Numbered from the stretch's first letter, positions 29,143-42,004 are shown. The stretch: DNA of 64,000 nt from Phascolarctos cinereus (GCF_002099425.1 NW_018343979.1:5282001-5346000), one strand, 5' to 3'. A program made the numbers and translations. Notes: generated by a model not told the origin, from the letters alone.

Positions 29143-32100
29143 TGTTGTTGTCCATTTTCGAAGAGGACCAAAATGACATCATGATGCTAGAGTAAGGTAT
29201 CAGTGTGTTTGACTGTGGCTGATCAGAACAATACAAGCTCAGAATGTTCTACCACAAGTCGGGCACTAATAGTCCATGTGAACATTTGAGGTGGATTCTC
29301 TAAGTTTGCACATCTCGCATTTGTCTTCAGTTATTTCAATTCTGCTTTGCTCATAGAGCACAGCACCTTCTCTAATATGGGCACACCATGCTGAGTGATC
29401 CTATGCAGCATCTCCCCCATCACACAATCAATTCCAAAGTTCATAAGAGAGACTTTGTGGGTGTCTTTATATCACTTCTTCTAACTACCATGTGAACACT
29501 TGTCCTGTGTGAGTTCTCTATAAAAGAGTCTTTTTGGAAAGCATACATTTTGCATTCAAACAATGCGGCCACCCCATTGGAGTTGTGCTCTCTGAAGCAG
29601 AGTTTGAATGCTTTGAAGTTTAGTTTGAGAAAGGACCTCATTGTCTGGTATCTTATCTTCCCAGGTGATCTTCAGAATCTTCCTGAAACAATTCAAATAG
29701 AAGTGCTTCAGTTGCCTGGCATTGCACTGGTATTCTGTCCAGGTTTCACAGGCATACAATGAGGTCAGCACAACAGCTCTGTAGACATTGAATTTGGTAG
29801 TGAGTCTAATATCTCTTCTCTCCTATACTTTCCCTTGGGGCCTCCTAAATACTAGCTCTGGCAATGCATGTGTCAATCTCATTATCAAAGTGTACATCCC
29901 TGGAAAGTACACTACCAATGTAAGTGAACTTGTCCACAGCATTCAAGACTTCTCCATTTTCTATAACCAATGGTTTCATGTATGGATGGTGCAGTGCTGG
30001 CTGATGGAGCACCTATGTTTTCTTGGTGTTAATTGTTAGGCCAAAGTTAGCACAAGCAGCAAAGAATGGATCCATACTTTCTTGCATCTCAGCTTCAGAG
30101 GCTACACTGAGTGCACAATTTTCTGAAAACAGAAAATCATGCACCAACACCTCTTCTACTTTGGTCTTGGCTTTTAATCTTTTCAAGTTGAAGAACTTAC
30201 CATCTGTACAGTAGCTGACCTTGATGCCAAGTTCATCTTCATTGAAAGCATTTGACAACATGGCTGGAAATATCATGATAAAAAGCACAGGAACAAGCAA
30301 AACAACCCATTGGTGAGTGGGAAAGCATGAGAGCATTGTCCATTATCTAGAACCCAGGAAAGCATGCCATCATTAAACTGATGTACAATGCTAATGAACT
30401 TCAACAGACAACCAAATTTTGACATAATTTTCCATAAGCCCTCATGACTGATAGTATCAAAGGCCTTGGTCAGAGCTACAAATGTTGTGTACAGACCTCT
30501 GTTCTGCTCCTGGCATTTACCCTGGAGTTGTTGGTCAGCAAATACCATATCAACCATTCTTTGGCCCTTTCTGAAGCCACACTGGCTCTTGGGTAGATGA
30601 CCATCTTCCAGGTGAAGGATGAACCTATTAAGGAGAACTCTAGCAAGAATATTGCCAGCAGTGACTAAAAGAGAGACCACCCCCACCCCTGTGACTGTCA
30701 CAGGAAATCTATTTCCTTTACCTTTATAGAGATGGACAATAGAGGCCTCCTTGAACTCCTGGGGGATAACCTCCTCTTGCCATATAACCTGGAAAAATTC
30801 AGTCAGCTTTTGTATGAGCAATGGACCACCTACCTTATAAATCTCAGCTGGAATAGAATCAGCACCAGGTGCTTTACCACACAAAAAGATCCTAATGGAA
30901 TTCAAAACCTCTTCTTCAGTTGGAACTTCAGCTAGGGAGGGATTGACTTCAACTTCAGGTCAATGGCCTCAGCATTGATTGATGATGGTCGGTTGAGAAC
31001 ATTATTAAAGTGTTCAGCCCATCTGTCTAGCATCATGTCCTTATCACTAATCAATGTGGCTCCGTCAGCACTGAGTAGGTGAGATGTGGCATAGATGTTT
31101 TGCCCATAAATAGCCTTCAGGGCATCATAAAAGTGCTTTGGATTGTTACCATCAGCATAAAACAAATTTCTTCTGCCTTCTTATTGAGCCAAGAGTCCTG
31201 CATCTCTCTAAGCTTTGCTTGTACTTTACTTTTGACGGAATTAAATACTGCCTTCTTAGAGATGGATGAGCTATCCTGCTGGTAAGTCCTGTGGAGTTCT
31301 CACTTTTCATTTAGCAGCTTCTGAATTTCCCCATTATTTCCATCAAACCAGTCTTGATGTTTGCTAGTGTTCTGACTCAGATGAGCAAATGCAGTGCTAT
31401 ACACTAAATCTCTGAAAGCTGCTCACTTCTTTTCTGTTCCACTGTAGCCAACTGTGTGTTGGCTCAACTTTCCCACCAACTTAGCAACAAACTCTTCCTG
31501 CTCAGAGAAGAGCTCTAATCTGTTGACATTAATTCTTCTGGTAGTCATTTTGCCTTGGGGACACCACTTTTGTTGAATGTGAATATTTAGCTTGGAGAGG
31601 ATAAATCTATGATCAGTCCAGCACTCTGCACCACACATTGCTTTCATCACTTTCACATCCTGTCTCTGCTCCTTATAATTACATACTCTATTAAATTCTA
31701 ATGTTTGCTGTAATGGTGAATTCACGAAGTTTTATTACGTTTAGGTAAACAGAAGATAGTGTTGGTGATGAGAAGGTCATGAAATTCACAAGTCTTCAGT
31801 AGTAACTGACCCTTGCTATTGCTGTTGCTGTTTCCAACTCCATTCCTCTCTAGAACTCCTTGCCAAGTCTGGTAGTCTGAGCCTACTCTAGCATTAGAGT
31901 CACTCAGAATTATAAGCTTGACCTCTTTTGGCACATTGATGTTAAGTGTCTCCAGGTCTTCATAAATATTTTTTCTTTAACCTCATCAGGGTTCGTCATG
32001 GTGGGAACATGGGCACTGATGATGGTGGCATGATGTTTTCCTGCAAGTAGTAATCATATTGTCATGAGCCTGTCATTCACTCCTTTTGATAGTCTTACAA

Positions 32101-33210
32101 AGTTGTTGACTAGATTAGTTTTGATTGCAAAACCTATACCAGTTTCATGGTGCTCCCCTTCACTATGGCCACTCCAGAAAAATATGTATCCAGCTCCAAC
32201 TTCAGAAAGCTGGCCTTTGTTGGCCAGCCTTGTTTCACTCAGGGCTTCTATTTGGATGTGATATCTGCTGAATTCTCTTGCAACAAGAGCTGTTTGTCTT
32301 TCAGGTCTGCTGGATTTTGTATTGTCCATAAGTGTGCACACATTCCACGTGCCAATGGTGAGTGGAATTGTCTTTGCAAATGTTTTTATGCATTTCTTTT
32401 GTGTTTAGACCTCAGAGTGGGATTCCACACCTGCCACAGTAATCAGACCAGGGTTGGGTAAGCAGACAATTTTTAGGACACCTTTTCTACACCCTTCCAA
32501 GAGGTGAGCACTGCAGTCCTTAAAAAGCTTCTCAGACACCCAGTGGGCTCTTGAATTCCGCTGCTGCTTCCAGTGAGAAAACAACCCTATGGCCTAGGCT
32601 GCCTTGTGCAGGATTGTGACTAAAACTCCCAGTGCATCTTTGCCTGCTGTTTGTCACTTGCCTGTCACCACAGAACTTTGAGATAGGCAAAATCTTATGG
32701 GTGATGTCTTTTGATTCATGCATAAATTGGATTTAAGTGAGGCAGAGTCGCATGAAGTCATTGGCTTCATTCCCTCCTCCAAAGTCATCACAGCCCAGTG
32801 GCAGGACAGAATCAAGATGACTGGTGATGGCTCAAGATGCGGTGGATGACCTTGGCATCTTCGATGTCTAACCAAGCTCTAACTAAGCACTCCACAGAGC
32901 CTGCTTCATGGCCATTGGAACAAATTTTTTTTCATCTGTCCAATCCACTAGGGGAAGTCTTCACATGCTTGCAGCAGACACCCCCTAAATCACCAATGGG
33001 TTTGAGACCCCTTGGTTACTCTCAACCTGGCTTAACCCGTCTGCCAAAATGGTGTACCAGAGTCAGGCCACTGCACATGGTACAGCTTCTTGGAGCCACA
33101 GGTGAGAGAGTTAGGTGGAACAGGTAGACACCAAGGCTGGAAAACAGCCCTGAAAAGGGCTTAGCAGTCTTCACACCAGAGGTACTAGTCTTCCATGAAC
33201 GCACCCTACA
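29143..33210 (-). mobile_element. RTE-like non-LTR LINE, nearly full length, coding-dead
   Basis: A 4 kb LINE read on the minus strand. A non-coding 5' part occupies about 33210-32345. An APE-type endonuclease region (32341 to about 31420) shows IEALSETRLANKGQ, LIILSDSNARVGSD (the usual GDFNARVG) and CWTDHRFILSKLNI. A linker follows (30932-31165, LLSADGATLISDKDMMLDRW). The reverse transcriptase begins KAPGADSIPAEIYK at about 30860 and continues through GFRKGQRMVDMVFADQQLQ and FVALTKAFDTISHEGLWKIM. In the catalytic block the expected F-A-D-D is F-S-E-N (about 30110-30140), so polymerase activity is lost. A C-terminal part with SLYACETWTEYQ (29560-29770) follows, then a short 3' UTR. The element ends in a GTTGTTGTTG run at 29143-29152, an AAC-type tail on its own strand. 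Stops and frame breaks split the coding region into at least seven frames; the RT frame of 210 codons (30273-30905) is the longest open frame in the window. The APE endonuclease and tandem-type tail suggest an RTE-like clade; the exact clade is uncertain. Confidence 0.85.
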
Positions 33211-33214
33211 TCCC

Positions 33215-33420
33215 AAATATATGTATTTTTCATACAAATAAACATATATTTATTCTTTATATGTATATATACCTATGTATGTATATGAATATGTATGTAT
33301 ATAGGTGTATATTCATCTTTCAATCTTCTTAAAATGTTCTATGTTTACTACATACATACACACACTTTCTCTCTATATGTGTATACATATACATATGTAT
33401 GCACACACACATATGTGAAT
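33215..33420. repeat. TATG/TA-rich microsatellite region
   Basis: Alternating ATATGTATGTATA and CACACACATA stretches directly abut the 5' end of the RTE-like LINE. Confidence 0.85.
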
Positions 33421-34270
33421 AATGCAGATGAATAACGGACCATATGTAACTAGGAGCTAGCAAAATGATGGTGATGTTAGTAATTCATGTTATTAAATGT
33501 CAGTGTAAAACTATTGTAAGAGTTGTTTGCCCTTGGCCCCATTTTAGATTAATTGGGACAGGACAATCTTTTGTTCTGTTGTTCTTTCAGTTTGGAGTGA
33601 AACTGAGATCACTGTTCATGTTCCTCATCCATCAAAGGCTTTGACCTTGAAATAAGATAGTCAGCTCTCCTGAGGAGAGAACCTGAAAATGAGAGTTAAA
33701 ATAGATCTTCTCAATGGCATACAACAGCTTCATCTAATAAGATGTGCAGTATGAGATGCCATTTTGTTCACTCATTTGGAATTTTTCTCTAGTTTATATA
33801 AGTTACCAAATATAGAATTCAAATACAGTCAGAGTCGTGAACGTTCATGGGAAGAAGGGGGAAATTAGACTTTTTAAAACACATTTTTTCAAAGCAATTA
33901 AGTAAAGCCAACTGTTTTACAATAATCCTTTTTCCTGACTGTCTGATATACCTTGAAATATAAAGCTTTTTGTGTCTATAGAAGCAATCCTGAAAAGAGA
34001 AAAAAAATTCTACACTTGTAATAGTAGCAGAAGGGCAGAAGGGTGACAGTAATCAGGAAAACTCATGTATTCTATTATTAGGAAAGAATAAATTTGTCCT
34101 TATTAGGACAAAAAACATAGTTCTTCAGACTGTCCTTAGATGCCACTAAATAACAAATGTCAAATTCTTACTTAAAATTCCTTAACTTTAACTTAGGTAA
34201 TGTAAAAATTTATTGAAAATTTTATCAGTACTAGGATTAGAAATTCTACATAATGACTTTATGGTGAGAT
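33421..34270. other. Unassigned AT-rich sequence
   Basis: No gene or repeat family recognised. Composition is even and there are no long frames. Confidence 0.4.
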
Positions 34271-34274
34271 AGAG

Positions 34275-34354
<80 letters not shown>

Positions 34355-34474
34355 GCACACACACATACACACACACACACTGTCTCGGTCTCGCTCTTGC
34401 TCTCTTGCTCTCTCCCTCTGTCCCTTGCTCTCTCCTTCCCTCCTTTCCCTCCTTTCTCTTTCTCTCTCTCTCAC
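34275..34474. repeat. Compound (TC)n-(AC)n-(TC)n microsatellite
   Basis: An almost pure TC run (34275-34334) passes into an AC run with single interruptions (34335-34380). An impure TCTC/CCTT pyrimidine tract follows to 34474, ending CTCTCACACACAG. Frames of 71-96 codons over it encode only Arg-Glu and Cys-Val repeats and are artefacts. Confidence 0.97.
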
Positions 34475-34559
34475 ACACAGATCCTTCTACTGATCAAACA
34501 AGAAGAAAATTTGTTTCCAATTAAATATTAGCAGTATAATTATTTTAATGTAGTAGAAA

Positions 34560-34690
34560 GAGAAACAAGCAATATTTTCAAAGCCATGAGTTCTGGAAAT
34601 CAGATATGATTACTGCTAACTAGTTGTGTAATCTTAGGCAAATTATTTCATTTCTCTTGACCTAAGGATCTAAAAAAAAAATAATGGACC
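34560..34690 (+). mobile_element. MIR-type SINE remnant
   Basis: CATGAGTTCTGGAAATCAGATATG, CTAACTAGTTGTGTAATCTTAGGC, AAATTATTTCATTTCTCTTGACC and CTAAGGATC are in SINE order. Confidence 0.65.
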
Positions 34691-34691
34691 A

Positions 34692-35050
34692 ATAATCAAT
34701 CAACATTGATTTTTTAAGTGCCTTCTAAATAGCTTACATGTGTTAAAAGCTAGGGATAGAAATATGTAAAAGATCTTAACTTTTCCAATAGAGGGACCGC
34801 ATTTTCTCAGACAAAAGTGGGATATAAATGTGTTAAAATGCATAGTATTAGAGAGGGGACATGAACAACTAGAGGAATCAGGAAGAAACTCGCAAAGGAG
34901 GAGACATTTGAAGTAAGACTTGAAAGGAATCAGGAATTTCAGGAGGCAGAGGTGAAGAGGAAAGACACTTATATCATGAAGGATAAACTATCCGAAAGTA
35001 TAGAAGTAGTTGACCTGGATATGTCTTATTGTCTGGAATTATGGTGTCAA
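34692..35050 (+). mobile_element. Old mammal-wide interspersed repeat (unnamed)
   Basis: Starts ATCAATCAACATTGATTTTTTAAGTGCC, includes AGCTAGGGATAGAAATATG, then GGAGGAGACATTTGAAGTAAGACTTGAAAGG and GGAGGCAGAGGTGAAGAGG. These phrases recur across mammalian genomes and also at 14.3, 50.7 and 51.7 kb here. I recognise the pattern but not the database name. Confidence 0.55.
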
Positions 35051-36010
35051 TGGTAGGAGATAATCTGTTATTATTTTTTTACTCTGCTATTTCATTGCAT
35101 GTGTTTGCTTTCAGTTGTGTCTTTTATCTTACTATTCAAAGTAAAAATATTGATTAGGGCTTATAATCTGTTGTTTAGAGAGGATTCTGACTCATAAAGT
35201 ATGAAGAAGATGGGGTAGTTTTCAGGGAGATGATAGGTGAGGGGAGTCCTATTTTTACATCCTATTTTTTCTAACTCAGTGAAAAAATATCCATGTTTTC
35301 CCTAAATTATTCAGATTGTTTATATATTTTTTTCAAATTCTCCAAGTAATTGCTCAGACTTCTGTTTTGCATTAGCTCTGTAGTCCCATAGGAGATGAAT
35401 ATAGTCAGATCTATTTCCTCTATTGGGTTTGCTTGAAATTTTAAGGGAGGGAAATGTAATAATTTACTTCATTAGCTACTTTTCAGTTTTGATCCTCTCA
35501 GAAGCTGAAAAAAATAATTGAATTAGTAATCAATGAGACTTATGTGGGTCAGCATATTTCTGGAAAGCATGGTTCACACCTTAAGGCAAGACACAATTAC
35601 ACTATTACAACAAATCTATGGTGACATTTTGAACCAAACTGGAAATGTGACATTTTTAGAAAATATTAAGTTGTAGGAACAGATTGCTTTAGTCAGGCTT
35701 CTATGAAAGGTGACTCATGTTATGCTTTTGGATAATTTAATTGCGATCTCATAATTCTGGAAAAAGCACATGAGACTGTTCTTCCCCTTAGACCACCATT
35801 TTTTGCACAAGTACTAAAGTGGAAATGAGTAAGCTCTTTTTTGGGAATACAGAATTTGTCAGAACTGTCACCACTTTTGTTCTAAATACTCTATGGATTA
35901 TATCAGCGGTTCTTAATTATTTCTTTGACATTAATGAGACATTTCCTTTGGTGTATTGTTCCCTGTCTCCCTTCTTCTTAGGGACCATAAAAACAATATA
36001 AACTTGAACT
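35051..36010. other. Unassigned AT-rich sequence
   Basis: No gene or repeat family recognised. A 60-codon plus-strand frame at 35819-36001 has no recognisable motif. Confidence 0.4.
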
Positions 36011-36019
36011 AACCTATGA

Positions 36020-36094
36020 ACAATAATGATGATTAATTATAATAATTATAAAAATAATAATTTATTAATAAACAATATTGATTAATAATTAATA
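36020..36094. repeat. TAA/TTA-rich low-complexity run
   Basis: GATTAATTATAATAATTATAAAAATAATAATTTATTAATAAAC-type sequence, directly before a SINE. Confidence 0.85.
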
Positions 36095-36332
36095 GTTATT
36101 TAGTTATTTAAGGCTCAAAAGGCACTTTACAAATATTGTCTCATTTTACCCTTACAACAGCACTGAAAGATAGGTGCTATTATCCTCATTTTACAAATGA
36201 GGTGACTGAGGCAAATGAAGGTTAAGTGACTTTCCCAAAGTCACATAAGTATTACATGTGTAATGCAGGATTTGAACTCATGTCTTCCTAACTGTAGGTC
36301 CAGCACTCTATCTATTGTGCAACATAAATAAT
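36095..36332 (-). mobile_element. MIR-type SINE, full length
   Basis: All blocks present on the minus strand: GGCACTTTACAAATATTGTCTC, ACAACAGCACTGAAAGATAGG, CATTTTACAAATGAGGTGAC, GTTAAGTGACTTTCCCAAAG, GGATTTGAACTCATGTCTTCC, CAGCACTCTATCTATTGTGC. It is the best preserved MIR-type copy in the window. Confidence 0.88.
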
Positions 36333-36334
36333 TC

Positions 36335-37965
36335 TACTTGGCAAAATCTTTGTTTCTTCTCCAGACATGCAAAAGATTTCTTGATGGGATGGATATATTA
36401 ACAGATCATGATCAAAATAGCTTTATGACCCTTTACAGAAATAAAAATATAATATAAGAAGTAGTTCATTTTAAATCTATTATTACTCCCTCCTCCCCTG
36501 CCCTGGTATATTTGATCACTTTATTCCTAGTCCAGATGGTGAACTCTTTAAACTGCTGCCAAAATAGAATGATACAGTATGTACATATGTCAAACTGAAT
36601 ATATGCAGGAAATGCAATATGGTCCATCCAGACCTTAATCGAGCCAAATTTACCCAGTGTTATAACAATAACTTGTGCCTATAACATAGTGGCATATTGT
36701 GGTTTTAAAAAAAAAACAACTTTTGCATAATGTGAATGCATTTCAGATAATACTGTGCATTCATTTTATCAAGGTGTTTAAGATTTATGTTTAATTTCAA
36801 AACAAGACAGTCACTCCCAATCCTTCTCTTTATAGGGCCCAATCTGTGTATTTAACCCTCCTTTGCATCATCCATTTGTTAGTGACTTACTATCAGGGTC
36901 AAGATCTCAAGATCTGGGTCCAATCCCATAATCTTGGTAGAAGATAATACAGGAAATACCTCTCTTCCCTCCAAAAGATGTGGCCTTTTAATTTTTTTAA
37001 TATGAAAGGAGAGGTGTTATGATCCTAATTCACTTATTTTTCCCCAGCCTGTGGCTTAACAGACAACCTTGCAATTAAAAGCAGAAATGGGCCTTGCACA
37101 TTATTTGTGTTTCTAATTAATTTTAATTTTAACAAAAAGGCTACAGCATTCATTGAAATAGATAAGGTTTCTGTTTGATTAGCTTACACCCAAAGGATTC
37201 TGCTAATAATCTACATTTTTTGTTAGCCATAATAATAATTCTATATTTTAGTTGCGTATTTTAATTCTCTAACATTCTGGAGGATATGTTTTCAGAAAAG
37301 TTCTATTAGGAGAAGTAAACAAAATTGAAAAAGAGAATATTTAAATTAGTTTTAGACCATAGAATTAGATGATTATATCTAATATTTGAGACTATTCTTA
37401 ACTACAGGCTTAAGGTTACACATAACCTTATACAGATTCTCCTTTTAGTCTGTAATTAAAGCAGAAAGTAGATAATGAGGGCAGTGTGACTCTTGTGGTG
37501 AATTGTATATGTGATGCAGCCTCCTTTATCAGTTAAAGATATAGAAGCATTTTATAAAGTAAAAGCTCCATAGGGATATAGAATAGCGAAATTACTGCTC
37601 TTTCTACCAACCGAATACTCGGCACCATTATTCAGGGTTTCCACAACTTTTTAATTTTTTAATGGCTAATGTTGTATTGATTGCTTAGGGTTTTTTTTAA
37701 TATTACAAACATTTAAATATTACCTCCAACTCATTAGAAGTCTCTTAAAACAAAGCAAAGTTACACAAAACCATTAATACAGTGATGTCACATGACTTGC
37801 TTCATAACTTGGTTCCTGCTCTATTTTGAATGGTCTCCCCACCCATCTCTTTTTCCAACACAAATGAATTCTTTGTACAACCTCCACCCAGTCCCTTTTC
37901 CTACCCAGGTCACATTGTTTCACCCTCACAGTCGCTGGCTCATAGCAGTTGCTTAAAACTAAAAT
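36335..37965. other. Unassigned sequence with a candidate conserved stretch
   Basis: Repeat-free as far as I can see. The part 37000-37260 has many ATTA/TAAT words in a less monotonous context (CCTAATTCACTTATTTTTCC, TTGCAATTAAAAGCAG, GTTTCTAATTAATTTTAATTTTAAC) and could be a conserved non-coding element. This is inference only. Confidence 0.3.
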
Positions 37966-37969
37966 GTAC

Positions 37970-38097
37970 TAAGGGGATCATGGAGCCCAGTTTCCTGTTT
38001 TTCCAGATGAGGAAACTGAAATAAGTATTTTGCCCAAGGTCACACATTTAGAGACAGAACAAAAACCTAAATGTGCTCTTTCCTTGTCTAGTATTCT
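37970..38097 (-). mobile_element. MIR/Ther-type SINE remnant
   Basis: TTCCAGATGAGGAAACTGAAATAAG and TTTTGCCCAAGGTCACACATTTAG are the reversed SINE core. The ends are lost. Confidence 0.7.
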
Positions 38098-38190
38098 CCT
38101 TCATGGAGATATCCTTTGCAGGACATAATTATGTGTTCTAGTAGCAAGATGGAAAACTAGAGTGAAGGACAGATATGGATATGTTTGTTT

Positions 38191-38295
38191 ATGAGAGACA
38201 GAGAAAGGCAGACAGAGCCAGAGAATGAAGGGGGAAGAGAGAGACAGAGAGAGAGATACAGTGACAGAGGCAGAGAGAGACAGAGACAGAGAAGG
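38191..38295. repeat. GAGACA-type purine microsatellite
   Basis: Imperfect GAGA/GACAGA run. The Ser-Leu-rich minus-strand frame over it is an artefact. Confidence 0.9.
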
Positions 38296-38299
38296 TTGT

Positions 38300-40925
38300 T
38301 TGTAACTGAAATAATAGCCCACTAAGCCCATAGTACAGTATCCATTCTTTTATGAAAACAAATGTAGATAATGGAATCCATTTACCACTTAGTAGTAAGA
38401 AGAATTATTTTGGGCTGCAAAGAAATTTTAAGAGGAACAATGAATCAAGTATAAATCATAAGTGACATTTTTCCTTGAAAAAATAATTATTTATCTTCTA
38501 TTACTGAACATAGATAGCTGTTTATATGTCATATATTAACAATGTCTCACATTCATATAATACCTTATAGTTTATTTAAAAAAAAATACAGCCACCCTGA
38601 AAGACAAAATGAAAGTTTTCTCTTTGTCTTCTTTGCTCATCTTGATCCTGTATTAATACTGAAAGACAGGAAATGTCTTCCTTCTTATCATCTGAAATAG
38701 GTAATTCAGGGGGAGGACACTTGTTCAGAAGGTCATTTGAGGGAAAAGGATTCTCCAGACCACATGGCTCTTTATGAACAACTTAGTTTTGAAAGCCTAC
38801 AGAATTCTTACTCTATAAGGACTTCTTTTAGCAAGATGAGAGAGATGGTCAAAACAAATTGTCAGCATCAGAAAGATATCTAAGGTGGTACAGGTGAGAG
38901 TGGGATGAAAAGAATATTTCATAGGGAATTATGAAGGTGTAGTAAGATTGTAAAGTTGAAGATAGTTTGTGATTTTTTTGGATAGAATACTTAGTATGTG
39001 GTGAGTGATTAGATTAGGAAGAGCAGGAAGAAGAAATTAAATATGGAACTAAGGCTTTGATCCAGGTATAGGAAGAATGGTGATATATTTAACAGAAATA
39101 AGATAATCGTGAATGTAAGCAAACTTTAGGGAAAATGTGATAAATTTGTTTTAGAATTTAAGTTAGATGTGCTGTCAGAAGACCAACCAATCAACACACA
39201 TTCATTATGTGTTTCCTTTGTAGCATGGATTATGCTATTTCATATTGTGTTGGTTTTAGAAAGATTTTCAAAATTCTTGTTTAGTACCTTACAATACATT
39301 AGGTAATCTGGATGAATATTACTACATTTCAAAAAAGTCTAAAGAAATTGTGAATGTTAATAGTATTTATTACAGTAATTTTTATATACATATCTATTAT
39401 GCCACTCAGAATGATTTCTTATGAGAAACACTTTAAATTGTTTTGGAGTAATGTTCACCTGCCATCTGAATCTGACATTTTCTTGGTTTTCATTGTCTCA
39501 AAGATAAAGGTGTCCATTGTTAAGCAGAAGGTTATATATTAATCCTAGTAAGAATAGAATCTGAAGCAATCCATTATGTATCATAATGGTGTCACATTGG
39601 AATTCTACTTAGTTGGATGGAAATGTTGAGATTTTCCTTTGTTCTAGAAGCATCGATTACATTGTAATTTTAAAATTGCCATGATTTTCACTGTCTATCA
39701 AGCATATGATGAATTTATTTTTTTCCAAAATATATATGACATTTAAATGGAAATAAAATATTTATTTTAGCTTTGCCAACCTAGGTTGGTGTTGTTATTA
39801 TAGCTTGAACAATAACCAAATTTAGATGAAGCTACTAATATTTTAAATACATTTTGATATGCATTAAAATATATTCCAAATATATACAAATATAATTTGG
39901 TAGCTCTTATTTTATGATTTCCCCCTGATTATTATACACAACTTTTAAGAAATGATTATTGTTCTAAATAAATAACGAAGATAGTTCTCCAACCACTATA
40001 CATCTCTGACTTTCAAGACTCTCCAAAATGAATTTAATATTATATTTGTCCATTAAAGAAATCACAAGGCTACAAAATAAAAACAAAAAAATTGTCATTT
40101 TAAACAAATATTTTACCATATGGACACAAATCCATATGTAAAGGGTGTTTAGTTCTTAAAGTATGACATCTAGTCCCCAGTCACACAGGCTCAGATCCTG
40201 GTTCATGGTATTGGCTGGTTTATTAGAATATTTGGAAATTATTCAGATAATAAAATGTGTGCTAACTCTAAATGCTTTAGTGAAGAAAAAAATTATAAAG
40301 TTTCATCTCAAAGGTAATAACAAGGCATTGAAGTTGATGTGTTGAGAGCCTGGCTTTCTTGCAATAAATAATGATGGTTTGATAACACATATATATTTCT
40401 AAGGAATTCACCAAGAACTTTTCTTTTAAAAATATATTTGCCATTTATCTAGAAACCTTCTAACATACATAAACTCTTATATGTTTCCCTTCTGTCATCT
40501 TTGATGTGGATATTTTAAATTTCACATGTCATTACTTGTGCAAATCTGGGTGCGATAACTTGGAGAAAATTAATCAAAATGAAGAATGAGTTTGAATTCC
40601 TGAAATTCAGTTCCTGATTCTATGAACTTTAAAGATTTGTGTCTTTGTAGGTACTTTTTCCTACCTTTCATGTTTGTTTCTTGGTTAGTTTTAATAATCA
40701 TTCTTACATGAGAATTCTCTTGAAGAATACATTACTTGTTGAATGGATGATCAACAATCAATAAAGAATAACCAACAGCCCAAAATATCTCTGCTTCCAT
40801 ATGCACTCTAGGATTTAAGGCCCCCCTCAAAAAAGAAAAAAACAAACTTGGTCTAGAAGAATATCTTCCTACCTACTCATCTTCACCATACCATCATTAG
40901 TGGTGACAAAGAGACTGCAAATAAC
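38300..40925. other. Mostly unassigned; possible old repeat at 38.7-39.25 kb
   Basis: 38700-39175 has the cadence of the same unnamed old repeat seen at 12.9 and 34.7 kb (GGATAGAATACTTAGTATGTGG ... GGTATAGGAAGAATGGTGATA ... AGAATTTAAGTTAGATGTGC), at higher divergence. The rest, to 40925, has no recognised content and no long frame. Confidence 0.35.
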
Positions 40926-40929
40926 ACAA

Positions 40930-41155
40930 TAAAAACTTTTATATAGCACTTTAAAAGTTTGAAACTGGTTTCATATTCATGACCTGATACACTTTTCACT
41001 ATGACTTTGAACGATGATCAAGTCAAATGTTACTATCCCCATTTTCTACATGGGAATTAAGGAGGTTAAGTATTTGCCCGAAGGCTCACATCTTATAAGA
41101 ACTTAAACTCAGATCTTTCTGATTAAAATTACATTGATCTTTCCATCAAATCTTG
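40930..41155 (-). mobile_element. MIR-type SINE
   Basis: TTTTATATAGCACTTTAAAAG, then TCCCCATTTTCTACATGGG and GAACTTAAACTCAGATCTTTCTG give a reversed MIR-type layout with a decayed middle. Confidence 0.65.
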
Positions 41156-41324
41156 TTTTCTGTTTTAAATTATTATATATTATTTTTTATTTGTGAAATA
41201 AGAATAACTTTATTCAAGGTAAAAGAAAAAAAACTTAAGAATCTCCTTGAGAAAGTATTGATAGAAATAAATCCTTGATGCTCTCCAAATAATAGTTTCA
41301 TACTCAGGTTACTTTTCTTTTTTT

Positions 41325-41868
41325 TTTCAATTCTTAAACATTTTTATTTAAAGTTTTGAATTCCAAATTCTATCCCTAACTTCCTCCCTCCCTGAAATGG
41401 TAAGCAATCAGATACAGATTATGCATTTGCAATCATGTAAAACATTTCATATTAGTCATTTTGTACAAGAAGACTCAAATAAAAGAAAAAAATGAAAGAA
41501 AGTGAAAAATAGCACACTTCAGTCTGCATTCAAATAGTATCAGTTCTTTCTCTGGAGACAAATAGTATGTCTTATCATTAATCCTTTGGGATCGTCTTGG
41601 ATCATTGTATTGCTGAGAATAGCTAAGTCATTCACAGTTCATCAAACAATATTGCTGTTACTGTGTACAATATTCTCCTGGTTCTGTTCACGTTACTATG
41701 CATTGATTCATCTAAGTCTTTCCAGGTTTTTCTGAAATCATCTTCCTTATCATTTCTTATAGCATTTTATTATAATCATATTCCATAGTTGGTTTAGCCA
41801 TTCCTCAGTTGATGAGCATCCCTTTAATTTCCAATTCTTAGCCACCATAAAAACAGCTGCTTTGTTCA
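41325..41868 (-). mobile_element. L1 LINE 3' end
   Basis: Reversed L1 terminus: TTGAATTCCAAATTCTATCCC, CAGTCTGCATTCAAATAGTATC, TTGTATTGCTGAGAATAGC, CTCCTGGTTCTGTTCACG, CATTTCTTATAGCATTTTATTATAATC and TTCCTCAGTTGATGAGCATCCC. It is 5'-truncated at the same part of ORF2 as the copy at 5.5-6.1 kb but more diverged. Confidence 0.88.
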
Positions 41869-41879
41869 AAAGTCTTGGA

Positions 41880-41948
41880 ATCAGTCCTTCAGTCAATAAA
41901 CATTTATTAAGCACCCACTATGTGCTAGGCACTATGCTAAGCATATTT
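41880..41948 (+). mobile_element. Old interspersed repeat fragment
   Basis: CAATAAACATTTATTAAGCACCCACTATGTGCTAGGCACTATGCTAAGC is the widespread 'ACATTTATTAAGCACCTACTATGTGCCAGGCACTGTGCTAAGC' start segment, here without its continuation. Confidence 0.75.
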
Positions 41949-42004
41949 TTGTAAGATGGCATCTGAATAGCAGAGTTATGAAATTAATGATCATGAAGCA
42001 AATA

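Noticed and set aside
34188-34478. 96- and 71-codon frames with Cys-Val and Arg-Glu runs
   Set aside because: They translate the TC/AC microsatellite.
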